From Hydrogenophilales bacterium 28-61-23 (lineage in GTDB: Bacteria > Pseudomonadota > Gammaproteobacteria > Burkholderiales > Thiobacillaceae), in assembly GCA_002281555.1 (NCBI GenBank), contig NCGJ01000009.1, positions 1 through 64,000 of the forward strand: a stretch of DNA of 64,000 nt. The letters run 5' to 3'. The position numbers and the translations under genes were made by a program. The notes under the pieces were generated by a model. It had not been told where the DNA came from. It made no database searches and saw only the letters and a list, made by a program, of their open reading frames with translations. Below are positions 1 through 9,697 of this stretch, piece after piece. The first letter of the stretch is position 1; each line of letters begins with the position of its first letter.

Positions 1-162
1 CGGGCCGAGTTGTGTGAATTGGCTTTGCGGCAGGTTTCCGAGCGAACCAGCCATTCCAGTGTCAGCTATCCCGGTTTGAACGTATTTCCGCTGCTGGCCG
101 TCAACTGTCGCTGCCGTCCAACTTGTTGGCCGGAGCAGCGTGAAAAGTCGGCACTGGCGTGA
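1..162 (+). other. open frame without a visible start, possible gene 3' end
   Basis: Frame 1 is open from the first base to a TGA at 160-162 (53 codons). No start is seen, so it could be the tail of a gene that begins outside the window. The predicted peptide is rich in Cys, Arg and Ser and matches no family I recognise. It may equally be a chance open stretch in GC-rich DNA. Confidence 0.2.
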
Positions 163-202
163 CGGCGTCAGATGCGCACATGTAGTCGGTTTGGTGGCAA
201 AC

Positions 203-221
203 TATGTCAAACCCTGACATA
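203..221. promoter_or_regulatory. inverted repeat, likely ParD operator
   Basis: A perfect 7-bp inverted repeat (TATGTCA, 5-nt gap AACCC, TGACATA) ends 13 nt before the ATG of the parD-like gene. ParD-type ribbon-helix-helix antitoxins usually repress their own operon by binding such palindromes, so this is the best candidate for the autoregulatory operator. The binding itself is inferred. Confidence 0.55.
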
Positions 222-234
222 CCCGGAGCACGCC

Positions 235-507
235 ATGTCCCTGAACGTCTCTTTACCCCCCGAGATGGAAAACCGCGTGCGCCAGCATGTGGAATCGGGC
301 CTCTACAGCTCCGCGAGTGAGGTCATCCGCGAAGCCTTGCGGCTGTTCGAGGCATATCAAGGTGTGCAGGCGGCCAATCTGGTCAGTCTGAAAGCGGACA
401 TCACCCAGGGAGTTGCCGACATTGCTGCGGGGCATGTGCGCGAGCTGGACATGAACGATATCAAGCAACGTGGTCGGGCAGCTCTCGCAGTGCGGCAGCC
501 GACTTAG
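235..507 (+). CDS. parD: ParD-family antitoxin (ribbon-helix-helix)
   Basis: A 90-residue protein starting MSLNVSLPPEMENRV. The N-terminal half fits a ribbon-helix-helix DNA-binding domain (beta strand, then helices around SSASEVIREALRLFE), as in ParD antitoxins of type II toxin-antitoxin systems. The C-terminal half should wrap the ParE toxin. I chose the ATG at 235 because the ParD fold begins there; an in-frame upstream extension to 172 would run through the palindrome at 203-221. The toxin gene follows after a 7-nt gap. Family assignment is firm; the exact subfamily is not. Confidence 0.85.
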   Translation: MSLNVSLPPEMENRVRQHVESGLYSSASEVIREALRLFEAYQGVQAANLVSLKADITQGVADIAAGHVRELDMNDIKQRGRAALAVRQPT

Positions 508-514
508 CGGCAGC

Positions 515-820
515 GTGGGAAATATTCGACATTCCGCCAGCGCGGAAAACGATCTGCTGGAAGCTTGGCTGTATATCGCCGAAGGCAGCATCGACGCAGC
601 GGATCGGCTCCTCGACCGAATTGACACCGAGGCACGCGCGCTGCTGATGCAGCCGAAAATGGGCCGGACGCGCGACGAACTGGCGGCAGGCCTGCGCAGT
701 TGGCCGACGTCGACGCCCTATATCCTGTTCTATTTCCTGGATACGGACGGAATCACGATTGCGCGCGTGCTGCATCATGCGCGGGATATGCCGGCGATTT
801 GGAGCTGGCCGAGGCATTGA
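515..820 (+). CDS. parE: ParE-family toxin
   Basis: About 101 residues from a GTG at 515, which fits the usual ParE length; an ATG at 470 in the same frame would overlap parD. The pattern matches the RelE/ParE fold: an early helix pair (SAENDLLEAWLYIAEG), a central GRTRDELAAGLRS segment, then beta strands YILFYFLDTDGITIARVLHHARD. ParE toxins typically poison DNA gyrase, while RelE relatives cleave mRNA; the sequence does not settle which applies. It lies directly behind the parD-like antitoxin and forms a bicistronic operon with it. Confidence 0.85.
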   Translation: MGNIRHSASAENDLLEAWLYIAEGSIDAADRLLDRIDTEARALLMQPKMGRTRDELAAGLRSWPTSTPYILFYFLDTDGITIARVLHHARDMPAIWSWPRH

Positions 821-1001
821 GAAAGTGCGGGGCCGCGCTTTGCGCGCCTACGGTCCCGTCTGTCAGTTTCCGGCGCGGTGCCGTCGTTATGTTGTCAGGT
901 TCAGGAAGCACCCACGCTACGGCAGCAACTGGCCGACTCCAGTCGGTCAAATAACAAGATCGCCGCGAAACGATTCGCGCGGTAGCGCGCCGATGACTCC
1001 G

Positions 1002-1310
1002 TTACCCCGCATCCACCCAGACCTGGCCGGCTTCCATTTTGGCGGGATAGGTGGAAAGCGGGCAGTCGGCCGGTTCGTTGAGCGGCTTGCCGCTGGCCAG
1101 GTCGAAGTAGCTGCCATGCAGCGAGCATTTGATCGAACGGCCTTTGACACAGCCGAACCACAGGGAATAGTCCTCGTGGCTGCACATTTCATCGACGCAG
1201 TAATAACCGCCCTCGGCATTGACCAGCAGCAGCGGCTTGCCGGCCGGAGCGATGCGCTTCATCTGGCCGACGCCGAGTTCGCCTTCCTGAGCAACGGCGG
1301 TCCAGGCCAT
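1002..1310 (-). CDS. Rieske [2Fe-2S] ferredoxin-like protein
   Basis: A 102-residue single-domain Rieske protein. The two cluster-binding boxes are clear: C-S-H at CSHEDYSLW and C-x2-H at CSLHGSYFD, giving the 2-Cys/2-His ligand set. Without membrane or signal segments it should be a cytoplasmic electron carrier like NirD or the ferredoxin parts of aromatic dioxygenases. It is translationally coupled to the TrpD-like gene (TAATG junction sharing one base at 1310), so the pair probably act together. The electron partner is unknown. Confidence 0.85.
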   Translation of the reverse strand: MAWTAVAQEGELGVGQMKRIAPAGKPLLLVNAEGGYYCVDEMCSHEDYSLWFGCVKGRSIKCSLHGSYFDLASGKPLNEPADCPLSTYPAKMEAGQVWVDAG

Positions 1311-2419
1311 TACTTGATCCGTCCAGCGGCGCGGCCGGAATCGAGCGCCGCGCGCGCCATTTCGCCAGCCGCCTTGAAAGAGGCCGCTTTGCCGACGTGG
1401 TGCAGGATCAGGCTGGCGGTCAGCAACAGAGAATCGTAGGTCGCGCCCTTCTCGCCGCGCAGCGCCGCCATGCCGGCCTTGGCGGCGGCAATGGCGGTGG
1501 CTTCGATGTCGACCGCGATGGCGACTTCATCGGCGCGCTCGGTTTTCGGCAGATCGTCCGGCAACGGCACGGCGCGAGCGGTCTGTTCGATCCCCAGCGT
1601 GGTCGGATCGAGATCGATTTCGTATTCCTCGCCATGGTTGTCGTAGCGCGTCGCCTTGCCCGGCTGGCGCAAGGAGGGAATCACGCCGCCCTCGACGCCG
1701 CGGATGATCAGCGCCGAATCGAAACCGGCATGGCGCGCCAACATCGCGTAGATCGGCGGATAGGGTTTGTGCACGTAGCCGGTGACCAGGTGGGTCTTCT
1801 TGCGCCCGGTTATCGGTTTGGCCTGGGTTTCGATGGTGGTCACGGCCTGGCGTTTGATCATCTTGGTGCGCAACGGAATCATGTCGTGCAGCGCCGGGCA
1901 GAACTGGGCCTGATCGACATAGCTCCAGCCGATGGCGGGATCGCTCAGGCGGGCGGCGGCTTCAGCGGGCGACAGATCGACATTCACGCCGGCGGCGCGG
2001 ATGACGTGGCGCGCGGTCACGCCGTATTTCGGGCCGACGGCTTCCAGCCCGTGGCATATCGCCGGCACGCCCAGTTCCGCCAGCAGCGGCGCCAGGAACG
2101 GGGCGGCCGGCAGGCAACGGTTGTAGCCGTCGTAAGGGTCGGCGATATCGACCACTTCATCCACTTCGGCGGTAACGCGCCGGGTGGCGTTCAGAATCGC
2201 ATCCAGGATGCCCTTGAACTCGTCGTTGCTCTCGCGCTTCATGCGCAGCGCGATGAAGAAAATACCGGCCTGCACCGGGTCAACCGCATTTTCCAGAATC
2301 GCCTGCATACCGAGCTTGGCTTCTTCCATGGAAATGTCCTTGGATAGCTCCGGCCCGGTCGCGATGCGCTGGATGATGGAATGCATGGTCTTGGCGAGGT
2401 CGGGGGTGGGGGTATTCAT
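1310..2419 (-). CDS. TrpD-like glycosyl transferase family 3 protein
   Basis: A 369-residue protein of the anthranilate phosphoribosyltransferase fold: an N-terminal helical domain (MEEAKLGMQAILENAVDPVQ, residues ~30-90) and an alpha/beta domain with a phosphate-handling stretch (PAICHGLEAVGPKYGVTARHV) and a VEGGVIPSL segment. It lacks the canonical GTGGD motif region of true TrpD (the equivalent reads DPYDGYNR), so a role in tryptophan synthesis is unlikely. The ATG at 2419 has AGGAG six bases upstream and is preferred over an in-frame TTG at 2425. The coupled Rieske gene downstream hints at a redox-linked role, which is inference. Confidence 0.75.
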   Translation of the reverse strand: MNTPTPDLAKTMHSIIQRIATGPELSKDISMEEAKLGMQAILENAVDPVQAGIFFIALRMKRESNDEFKGILDAILNATRRVTAEVDEVVDIADPYDGYNRCLPAAPFLAPLLAELGVPAICHGLEAVGPKYGVTARHVIRAAGVNVDLSPAEAAARLSDPAIGWSYVDQAQFCPALHDMIPLRTKMIKRQAVTTIETQAKPITGRKKTHLVTGYVHKPYPPIYAMLARHAGFDSALIIRGVEGGVIPSLRQPGKATRYDNHGEEYEIDLDPTTLGIEQTARAVPLPDDLPKTERADEVAIAVDIEATAIAAAKAGMAALRGEKGATYDSLLLTASLILHHVGKAASFKAAGEMARAALDSGRAAGRIK

Positions 2420-2547
2420 AAGCAACTCCTGAAATAGAGGACGCAGGATAGGGAGGGCATGGGGAATCGGTCAACCCTTGCACGCCATGTTGGGACGCAT
2501 GCCCGCCTTGCAAGGCGGGCAGGCTCGACGCCAGGCGCTGCGCGCGA

Positions 2548-5500
2548 TCAGTCCGGCAGGTTTTCGCGCGCCACACGCAGTGTTTCCAGCGCCAATTCGA
2601 AATCGAACACTTCAATCTGATGTTGCAGTTGCTCCGCCACGCTCCCCAGCGCGGCACGCAGTCCGGGCGCGACTTCGCGCATCAGCGCGATGGCCTGGGC
2701 GTCGCCCTGCGCCAGCAAGACGGCAAGACGCTCCAGACGATCGCGCAGCATGGCCGGAGCTATCGGCGTATCGCTCGCGCCGCCCGCGCGCTCCGCCGCC
2801 GCGAGAACGCCGCGCACGGCGAGGCTGAACGCCTGTTGCGCCCGTGCGAAGACCTCGATGCGCGCATCGATTTCGCGCCGCGAGCGAGCTCCCTTCAAAG
2901 CCGCATCGAGATCTTCGGCCAGTCCCTGTAGCAGGTTGGCGCCGATGGTTCCAGCCGCGCCCTTGATCGAGTGCGCCAAGCGCTTGGCCTGTTCGCCATC
3001 GCCGCTGGCCAGGCAGTCGCGCAGGCGCGCCATATCCGGCTCATGATGTTCGATGAACAGGCGCAACAAAGCGGCATATTTTTCCGGATTGCCGCGCGTC
3101 ATGCGCAGGCCGGCCCTGGCATCCAGGCCCTCGATTGCGGCAAGATTCGCGATGATATCCGCGCCGGGCGAAGCTTCGGAAACTGCGGCGAAAGGCGCGG
3201 CGCGCATACCGGGAGCAAGCCGCGGCAGCCATTTGGTCAAGGCCGCGAACAAGGCGCCCGGATCCACCGGCTTGGCGATATGGTCATTCATGCCGGCCTC
3301 CAGACAACGCTGGCGGTCTTCGCTGAAGACATTGGCGGTCATCGCCAGGATCGGCACCTTCCCCCGCCCGGGCAGGGCGCGAATCGCGCGGGTAGCTTCG
3401 AGGCCGTCCATCACCGGCATCTGCATGTCCATCAGGATAAGGTCGTATGGCTCGGCGGCCAGTCTGACCTTCTCCAGCCCGACCAGACCGTTTTCCGCCA
3501 GATCGGCGTCGAGCCCGATTTCGCGCAGCAATGCCAGGGCGACTTCTTGGTTGATCGGGTTGTCCTCGCACAGCAGCAGACGGGCGCCGCCGTAGTCGGC
3601 GGCGAGGCGGAAACCGGCCGGCGCGGCGCGGGTGGCGGTCGGCTTGGCGCCGGCGTCGAACAGCGGAACCAGGTTGTCGTAATACATCGAGGGCGTCACC
3701 GGCTTGATCAGCACCGCATGGAAACCGGCCGCGCGCGCGGCCGCGCGCAGTTCCGGCTCGTCGTAGGCGGTCACCAGCAAACGCTCCGGCGTGCGGGACA
3801 GCGGCATCGCCTGCAAGCGACGCGCGGTTTCCATGCCATCCAGCCCGGGCATGCGCCAGTCCAGCACCACCAGTTCGTAAGGTTCGCCGGCCTGGTCGGC
3901 CAGCACGACGCGCTCCAGCGCCGCCTCGCCCGATTCGACGACATCGACCCGCATGCCCAGCGCCCGCGACATTTCGGCCAGCACCTCGCGCGCCTCGGGC
4001 GCATCGTCGGCCAGCAATACGCGTCGCCCTTCCAGTTGCGCGCGCGGCGCGGGCGCGTCCGCCAGCGCGGAACGCTCCAGGCGCGCCGTGAACCAGAACA
4101 GGCTGCCCTGCCCCGGCTGGCTTTCGACGCCGACCGCGCCATGCATCATCTCGGCCAGACGCCGGGTGATGGCCAGGCCCAGGCCGGTGCCGCCATAGCG
4201 ACGGGTGGTGGAGCCATCCACCTGTTCAAAGGTCTGGAACAGACGCGACTGGGCTTCCTCGGGGATGCCGATGCCCGTATCGCGCACTTCGAAGCGCAGC
4301 AACAGATCGTTGGCGCCCGCCTCGACCAGCGCGGCGCGCAACGTGATGGCGCCCGCTTCGGTGAACTTGATGGCATTGCCGGCAAAGTTGAGCAGCGCCT
4401 GAGTCAACCGGGTGGGATCGCCGCGCAGCCAGCGCGGCAGCTTCGGCGCAATGTCGACCACCAGCTCCAGATTCTTGTCGCGCGCCTTGTCCAGCACCAG
4501 ATTGGCGACATTGCCCAGCAGAAGGTCAAGATCGAAATCGATGCTCTCCAGGCTGAACTTGCCGGCCTCGATCTTGGAAATGTCGAGGACATCGTTGATC
4601 ACGGCGAGCAGGTGATGGGCCGAATCGACGATCTTGCGCAACTTGTCGCGCTGGTCATCGTTCAGAACGCTGCCCTGCAACAGATGGGTCAGGCCGACGA
4701 TGGCGTTCATCGGCGTGCGGATTTCATGGCTCATGTTGGCCAGGAAGGCGCTCTTGGCCTGGTTCGCGGTTTCGGCTTCCAGCTTGGCCATGACCAGTTG
4801 ATGGGTACGCTCATCGACCAGTTCTTCCAGGTGGTGGCGGTAGCGTTCCAGTTCTTCGCCGGTGCGTTTCTTCTCGCTGATGTCCTCCTTCACCGCCAGG
4901 TAATGGGTGATGCGCCCCTCGGGCTGGCGGATCGGCACGATCGTCGCCATCTCGTAATAGATCTCGCCGTTCTTGCGCCGGTTGATGAACTCGCCCTGCC
5001 AGGCTTCGCCTTTGCTCAGGTTGTCCCAAAGCGCGCCGTAGGTCGTACGCGAGGTCTGCTCTGAATGCAGGATGCGCGGGTTCTGACCGATGATCTCATC
5101 GCGGCTGTAGCCGGTAGTTTCGACAAAAGCCTGGTTGACGTATTCGATACGCGCGTCGAGGTCGGTGATGACGATGCTGTTGGGACTCTGCTCCACCGCC
5201 AGCGAGAGCTTGCGCAATTGCGCCTCGGCCAGCACCCGCTCGCTCACGTCCTGCACCGTGCCGAGCGAACGCAGCGGGCTGGCGTCGGCAGCGTAATGCG
5301 TTTCGCAGCGTTCATGCACATATTTGATGCGCCCGCCCGACAGCAGCAGACGATGCACGAGGTCATAAGGCGTCTTGTTGGCGACGGAATCCCGATAGGC
5401 CTGGTTGACCCGCTCGCGATCTTCCGGGTGGATGGCCTCGAGAAATGCCGCGTAGGAGGCGCCGGAGGGTTCCGGATCGATCTCGAAGATGCGGAAGATT

Positions 5501-6468
5501 TCATCCGACCACCACAGGCTATTGCTGACCAGATCGAGTTCCCAACTGCCGATATGGGCGACGCGCTGGGCATCGGTCAGACGCGCCTCGGAAACGCGTA
5601 GCGCGGCTTCCGCCGCTCTCTGGTCTTCCAGCATGCTGAGCAAAGCCAAGCGCGAATCGTCGGCGCGCGTCAGCAGCGCGGCCATTTCCACCTGGGCGCC
5701 GCGCGCCTTCATTTCGGCGGCTTCACGTTCGATTTCATTCTTTTCCAGTACCGCCAGCATGCGGTTGAAGTCGTCGCCCAGGCGGCCGATTTCATCCTTG
5801 CGCCTGAAGCTGAGCTGAAAACCGCGCTCGCCCGCCGCCACCCGGCCGACGCCTTGAACGAGACGGCGCAGGCCGCGCGTCAGACCCTGCGCGATCGCGA
5901 TGGCGAACAAGGCGCCCAGCCCGATGCCGGCGAACGTGAACAGCAGGCCGTCACGGCGAATGCGCTGCAGGTTGCTGGCCACCGCTTCGCGTCCCAGGCC
6001 GACTCGCGCCCAGCCGAGCAGCCGGCCGCCGGCCAATACCGGCGCGGCAAGATCGATCACCCTATGGTCGCTGACCAGTATCGTCGTCCGCGCCGGCGCG
6101 CCCGACAACAAAAGGCTGCGCGCATCGGTCAGGTACAGGCCGACCCGGGCCGGCTCACTGTGCGCCAGGACCCGGCCGTCCGGGCTGAGCAACATGGCGT
6201 AGCGAACATCGGGTTCGCGCGCCACCGAACGGACCACTTCCTCCAACCCCGCCACATCGTTGGCCATCACCCAGGACGTGCTGCTCACCGCCAGTGTATT
6301 GGCCAGGCCGCGGGCCTGACCCTGACTGTTGTGCTCGAGAAACTCGCCTTGCCGGAAAACCTGATAAGCCACCAACAGGCTCATCAGCAGGGTCAGCAGC
6401 AGCACGATGCCGAACGTCAGTTGAGAGCGAATGGAAAGTTCTCGCAGTAGGCGCATCAGCTTGCTCAT
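2548..6468 (-). CDS. hybrid sensor histidine kinase with two receivers and Hpt
   Basis: A 1306-residue membrane-bound phosphorelay protein. Order: TM1 (~17-36), periplasmic sensor region, TM2 (~174-194), HAMP (~195-245), coiled coil, PAS (~295-412), PAS (~422-532), HisKA with phospho-acceptor His at about 581 (NMSHEIRTP), HATPase_c (N-box near 698, DTGIGIP, GGTGLGL), receiver 1 with Asp ~870 (VVLDWRMPG), receiver 2 with Asp ~1014 (ILMDMQMP) and a C-terminal Hpt domain with His ~1166 (AHSIKGAAG). All catalytic residues are present. Its start overlaps the end of the PhnD-like lipoprotein gene by 4 nt, so that protein is a likely sensory partner. The HD-GYP regulator at the head of the operon is a plausible output. 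Confidence 0.93.
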   Translation of the reverse strand: MSKLMRLLRELSIRSQLTFGIVLLLTLLMSLLVAYQVFRQGEFLEHNSQGQARGLANTLAVSSTSWVMANDVAGLEEVVRSVAREPDVRYAMLLSPDGRVLAHSEPARVGLYLTDARSLLLSGAPARTTILVSDHRVIDLAAPVLAGGRLLGWARVGLGREAVASNLQRIRRDGLLFTFAGIGLGALFAIAIAQGLTRGLRRLVQGVGRVAAGERGFQLSFRRKDEIGRLGDDFNRMLAVLEKNEIEREAAEMKARGAQVEMAALLTRADDSRLALLSMLEDQRAAEAALRVSEARLTDAQRVAHIGSWELDLVSNSLWWSDEIFRIFEIDPEPSGASYAAFLEAIHPEDRERVNQAYRDSVANKTPYDLVHRLLLSGGRIKYVHERCETHYAADASPLRSLGTVQDVSERVLAEAQLRKLSLAVEQSPNSIVITDLDARIEYVNQAFVETTGYSRDEIIGQNPRILHSEQTSRTTYGALWDNLSKGEAWQGEFINRRKNGEIYYEMATIVPIRQPEGRITHYLAVKEDISEKKRTGEELERYRHHLEELVDERTHQLVMAKLEAETANQAKSAFLANMSHEIRTPMNAIVGLTHLLQGSVLNDDQRDKLRKIVDSAHHLLAVINDVLDISKIEAGKFSLESIDFDLDLLLGNVANLVLDKARDKNLELVVDIAPKLPRWLRGDPTRLTQALLNFAGNAIKFTEAGAITLRAALVEAGANDLLLRFEVRDTGIGIPEEAQSRLFQTFEQVDGSTTRRYGGTGLGLAITRRLAEMMHGAVGVESQPGQGSLFWFTARLERSALADAPAPRAQLEGRRVLLADDAPEAREVLAEMSRALGMRVDVVESGEAALERVVLADQAGEPYELVVLDWRMPGLDGMETARRLQAMPLSRTPERLLVTAYDEPELRAAARAAGFHAVLIKPVTPSMYYDNLVPLFDAGAKPTATRAAPAGFRLAADYGGARLLLCEDNPINQEVALALLREIGLDADLAENGLVGLEKVRLAAEPYDLILMDMQMPVMDGLEATRAIRALPGRGKVPILAMTANVFSEDRQRCLEAGMNDHIAKPVDPGALFAALTKWLPRLAPGMRAAPFAAVSEASPGADIIANLAAIEGLDARAGLRMTRGNPEKYAALLRLFIEHHEPDMARLRDCLASGDGEQAKRLAHSIKGAAGTIGANLLQGLAEDLDAALKGARSRREIDARIEVFARAQQAFSLAVRGVLAAAERAGGASDTPIAPAMLRDRLERLAVLLAQGDAQAIALMREVAPGLRAALGSVAEQLQHQIEVFDFELALETLRVARENLPD

Positions 6469-7388
6469 GGTTGTTCCGGCAATGCCCGCACGGTCTGGCT
6501 GAAATGCGCGACGAAAGCGCGTACCTGCTGGTAAGTCGCCGCGTTCGCAGGCTCGAAGCGAGACAGCGGCAAGCGCGCCAGCATGGCGCGACCGGCGTCG
6601 CTTTCATGCAAGGAAAACAGAATGGCGGCGACCTTGTCCAGCAACGCTGGCGGGAAATCGTCGCGCGCGACCAGACCATTGTTGGGCAGGGTTGCCGTGC
6701 TCCACTTCAGCATCAGCTGCGCGGCCTGTTCCGGATGGTCATGCTGAAAGGCAATCCAGGGCGGCGGCCAGGTCGCGGCGGCGACAGCATCGCCCAGGTA
6801 GACGTTCATGATCGACGACTCCTGCGAGCCGACATAACGCGCCTTGTAGGCGTTGAGCGGCAGACCCTGCTCCTGCAGAAAGTGCTGCGGCAACATGGTG
6901 GCGGCCAGCGCGGTCTGGGCGGGAAAGCTCACCACCTTGCCTTTCAGGTCGGCGACTTCGCGGATCGGGCTGTCGCGGCGCACCAGCAGGATGCCGCGAA
7001 ACTTCTCGTCATCCCCCATCTTGCCGAACACATGGTAACCGTGGCGCAGGGCATTGACGGTCTGGTAAGGATTGGGCAACGCCAGATCGAACTGGCGGGA
7101 ATAAAGTTTCTTGTCGAATTCCTCGTAGTTGCGCGAGGCTTCCAGGCTGAAGCGGGCTTCCGGTATGCCCGCGTTGAGGCGGTCGACGATGGGACCGTAG
7201 GCCGCGAACAGACGTTCCGGGTTGTGCAGCGGATGCACGGCGAAGCGATATTCCTTGCGCGCCGACGCGCTTGCCGGCTGCTGGCCGAACTCCGGCTGGT
7301 AAGCCGCCTGGCGTTCGCCGTCGCCACAACCGCCAAGCAGAAAAGCGGCGGGCAACAGCCAACGGGCCAGGTAAACAAATGGATTCAT
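6465..7388 (-). CDS. PhnD-like periplasmic substrate-binding lipoprotein
   Basis: A 307-residue protein with a signal peptide ending in a lipobox (LLGGC, Cys ~20), so it is probably anchored at the membrane facing the periplasm. The body resembles PhnD/phosphonate and phosphite binding proteins ([24 protein letters not shown], then [18 protein letters not shown] and [19 protein letters not shown]). No ABC permease or ATPase is nearby. Instead the gene overlaps a histidine kinase gene by 4 nt (ATGA). In such pairs the binding protein usually delivers a ligand signal to the kinase sensor domain; the ligand here is unknown. Confidence 0.85.
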   Translation of the reverse strand: MNPFVYLARWLLPAAFLLGGCGDGERQAAYQPEFGQQPASASARKEYRFAVHPLHNPERLFAAYGPIVDRLNAGIPEARFSLEASRNYEEFDKKLYSRQFDLALPNPYQTVNALRHGYHVFGKMGDDEKFRGILLVRRDSPIREVADLKGKVVSFPAQTALAATMLPQHFLQEQGLPLNAYKARYVGSQESSIMNVYLGDAVAAATWPPPWIAFQHDHPEQAAQLMLKWSTATLPNNGLVARDDFPPALLDKVAAILFSLHESDAGRAMLARLPLSRFEPANAATYQQVRAFVAHFSQTVRALPEQP

Positions 7389-7417
7389 GACAAGTCTCCC
7401 CAGGCTTTGATTTTGTT

Positions 7418-7984
7418 CTACCCCTGTGTTTCCGCGCTCTTGTAGCTCGGCGGCTGGCCAAGCTGGGCCAACAGGGCATTCACCTCACGCTTGAGTTCCA
7501 GGATGCGCATCTCGCGCCCCAGGGTGGCATCCTGCCAGCGACGCAATTCCTCGACCTGGGTGGCGAGTTGTTCCTGGTACTGGTGATTGGCCGTGATGTC
7601 GCGGGCGATGCCGAGCACGCCGATGAGCCGCCCTTCGTTGTCCCGCATCGGCGTCTTGATGGTTTCCAGCAGCGCCCGATGGCCGTCGTCGGCGAAAGTG
7701 ACCCATTCCTCGTTAACGCTGGGACCACCGGCCAGCATCGCATTGCGGTCATGTTCGCGAAAGCGGTCCGCCAGTTCCCGCTCGACGAAGTCGTAATCGG
7801 TCTTGCCGACGATGTCGGCTTCCTTGGCGCCAAAAAAGCGCTCGAACATGGGATTGCAGGCAAGGTAGACGCCATCGGCGTCTTTCAGCCAGATCAGATC
7901 GGGAATGCTGTCGACCAAGGTACGCAGGCGGATGCGCTCCGCTTCCAGTTGCCGTGGCATCTCACTGGTCTCTTGCGGACTCAT
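7418..7984 (-). CDS. PAS-domain protein with C-terminal coiled coil
   Basis: A 188-residue soluble protein: a short helix, one PAS/PAC module (LVDSIPDLIWLKDADGVYLACNPMFERFFG to GVLGIARDIT, ~25-133), then a coiled coil (QLATQVEELRRWQDATLGREMRILELKREVNALLAQLG). No kinase, cyclase or receiver is attached, so it probably senses and passes a signal by binding partners. It starts 6 nt after the HD-GYP regulator and ends 29 nt before the PhnD-like gene, inside the same leftward operon. Confidence 0.85.
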   Translation of the reverse strand: MSPQETSEMPRQLEAERIRLRTLVDSIPDLIWLKDADGVYLACNPMFERFFGAKEADIVGKTDYDFVERELADRFREHDRNAMLAGGPSVNEEWVTFADDGHRALLETIKTPMRDNEGRLIGVLGIARDITANHQYQEQLATQVEELRRWQDATLGREMRILELKREVNALLAQLGQPPSYKSAETQG

Positions 7985-7990
7985 TGCGTT

Positions 7991-9109
7991 CTACGCCGCC
8001 CCTGCGTCGCTGTAGCGCTGGGCGATATCGACGAATTCATCGAAAACCACCAGGAAGGCATCGACGACAGCGGGGTCGAAATGGCGGCCGCGATCGGCCA
8101 CGATGATTTCGCGCGCCTGTTCATAGGGCATCGGCGGCTTGTAGATGCGGCGCGAAATGAGCGCGTCGAACACATCGGCCAGCGCCATCAAACGCGCCGG
8201 AATCGGGATGGCTTCGCCGGCGAGACCGTCCGGATAGCCGCTGCCGTCCCATTTTTCGTGATGCCAGTGCGCGATTTCCTTCGCAATGGCGAGGAAGCCC
8301 ACCGGTTTGACCGCATCGCGCTCGGCCTGCTCGATCGCCTCCGAACCCAGGCGGGCATGCGTCTTCATGATCGCCCACTCCTCCGCCGTGAGCTTGCCCG
8401 GCTTGAGCAGGATGTGATCGGGGATGCCAACCTTGCCGATATCGTGCAGCGGCGCGGATTTGGCCAACTGGTCGATGTATTCGGGGCTAAGCAGCGCGGA
8501 ATAACCCGGATGCGTGCGCAAATGCAGCGCCAGCGCCCGCACATAGGATTGTGTGCGGTGAATATGGTTGCCGGTTTCCGGGTCGCGCGTTTCCGCCAGT
8601 CGGGCCAGTGCGTGGATGCTGACATCCTGGATCAGCAGGATTTCGTTCAGCCGCGCCGCCACCTCGGCTTCCAGTACCTCGTTCTTGTTGCGCAGCCAGT
8701 CGCGCGCCTCTTTCAGTTCCAGTTGCGCCTTGACGCGCGCCAGCACGATGGATGGACGCACCGGCTTGGTGATGTAGTCGACAGCACCGAGATCGAAGCC
8801 GAACTGCTCGTCTTCCATGGCGGTCATCGCGGTGACGAAGATGACCGGCACATCGGCGGTGGCGGGATTTTCCCGCAGACGCCGAAGGACGGCGTAACCG
8901 TCCATGTCCGGCATCATCACATCGAGCAGGATCAGATCGGGCTGAGGCTCCGACTGCGCCAGATACAGCGCGCGCGGTCCGGTATTGGCCACCAGCACCC
9001 GATACGAAGGCGTCAACAACTCGGCCAACACCACCAGGTTCTCCGGCGTATCGTCCACCACGAGCAGCGTGGCGATATGTGGCGCACCGGATTGAGGGGT
9101 CGCGAGCAT
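7991..9109 (-). CDS. response regulator with HD-GYP c-di-GMP phosphodiesterase domain
   Basis: A 372-residue protein. The receiver (~13-128) carries the phospho-acceptor Asp63 (LLDVMMPDMDG) and Lys in DYITKPV. After a helical linker comes an HD-GYP domain (~160-355) with HDIGK at 222-226, HHEKWDGSGYP ending at 293, and a DVFDAL metal/substrate motif. All signature residues are intact, so it should hydrolyse cyclic di-GMP when phosphorylated. It is the first gene of a four-gene operon ending in a hybrid kinase, its likely phosphodonor system. Confidence 0.93.
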   Translation of the reverse strand: MLATPQSGAPHIATLLVVDDTPENLVVLAELLTPSYRVLVANTGPRALYLAQSEPQPDLILLDVMMPDMDGYAVLRRLRENPATADVPVIFVTAMTAMEDEQFGFDLGAVDYITKPVRPSIVLARVKAQLELKEARDWLRNKNEVLEAEVAARLNEILLIQDVSIHALARLAETRDPETGNHIHRTQSYVRALALHLRTHPGYSALLSPEYIDQLAKSAPLHDIGKVGIPDHILLKPGKLTAEEWAIMKTHARLGSEAIEQAERDAVKPVGFLAIAKEIAHWHHEKWDGSGYPDGLAGEAIPIPARLMALADVFDALISRRIYKPPMPYEQAREIIVADRGRHFDPAVVDAFLVVFDEFVDIAQRYSDAGAA

Positions 9110-9303
9110 GGAGGCGATGCCGAAGGAAAGGAGTCAGGATTTTGATTATGGCTCCGCATCGGGAAAAAGCATCTAGGCCGCCCGCAATGCGGCACGCGAT
9201 GGCTGTCGCGACGGACGAGCCGATCTGTATCGTCGACAGCATCGAGCAAGGTATCCTGCGCTACCGCGCACCGCAACGTATCGAAACCCACCCCAACAAC
9301 GTC

Positions 9304-9696
9304 ATGACCATCCAGACCCATTACCAACGCATCGGCGGTGAAGCCGCGATTCAGCAACTGGTCGACCGCTTTTACGACCACATGGACGCACTGCCGGAAA
9401 CCTATGGCATTCGCAAACTGCACGCGGAAGACTTGTCCGGCTCGCGCCGGAAACTGTTCGACTTCCTGTCCGGCTGGATGGGCGGCCCGCCGCTCTACAC
9501 CGACAAACACGGCCATCCCATGTTGCGCCAGCGGCATCTGCCGTTCGCCATCGGCGACTCGGAGCGCGATCAGTGGATGCACTGCATGCGCCTGGCGCTG
9601 GATGAAACGGTCAGCGACGAAAAGCTGCGCGGCGAGTTGTATCAAGCCTTCATGAAAGTTGCCGACCACATGCGCAACCGGGCCGCGCAGCACTAA
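9304..9696 (+). CDS. group II truncated haemoglobin
   Basis: A 130-residue 2-on-2 globin. Typical group II features: GGEAAIQQLVDRFYDHMD at the N-terminus, a WMGGPPLY(T) segment, HPMLRQRHLPFAIG around the proximal His, and W-x2-CM in the G helix. Such proteins bind O2 or NO and are linked to NO detoxification and redox sensing. The ATG at 9304 begins at the globin domain; an upstream in-frame extension to 9079 would overlap the divergent HD-GYP gene and has no globin similarity. The gene stands alone, converging with the next HD-GYP gene (1-nt gap). Confidence 0.88.
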   Translation: MTIQTHYQRIGGEAAIQQLVDRFYDHMDALPETYGIRKLHAEDLSGSRRKLFDFLSGWMGGPPLYTDKHGHPMLRQRHLPFAIGDSERDQWMHCMRLALDETVSDEKLRGELYQAFMKVADHMRNRAAQH

Positions 9697-9697
9697 G

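Noticed and set aside
2971-5064. A 697-codon open frame antisense to the hybrid histidine kinase
   Set aside because: High GC content removes stops from the opposite strand. The sense strand encodes an intact multi-domain kinase; the antisense product has no domain.
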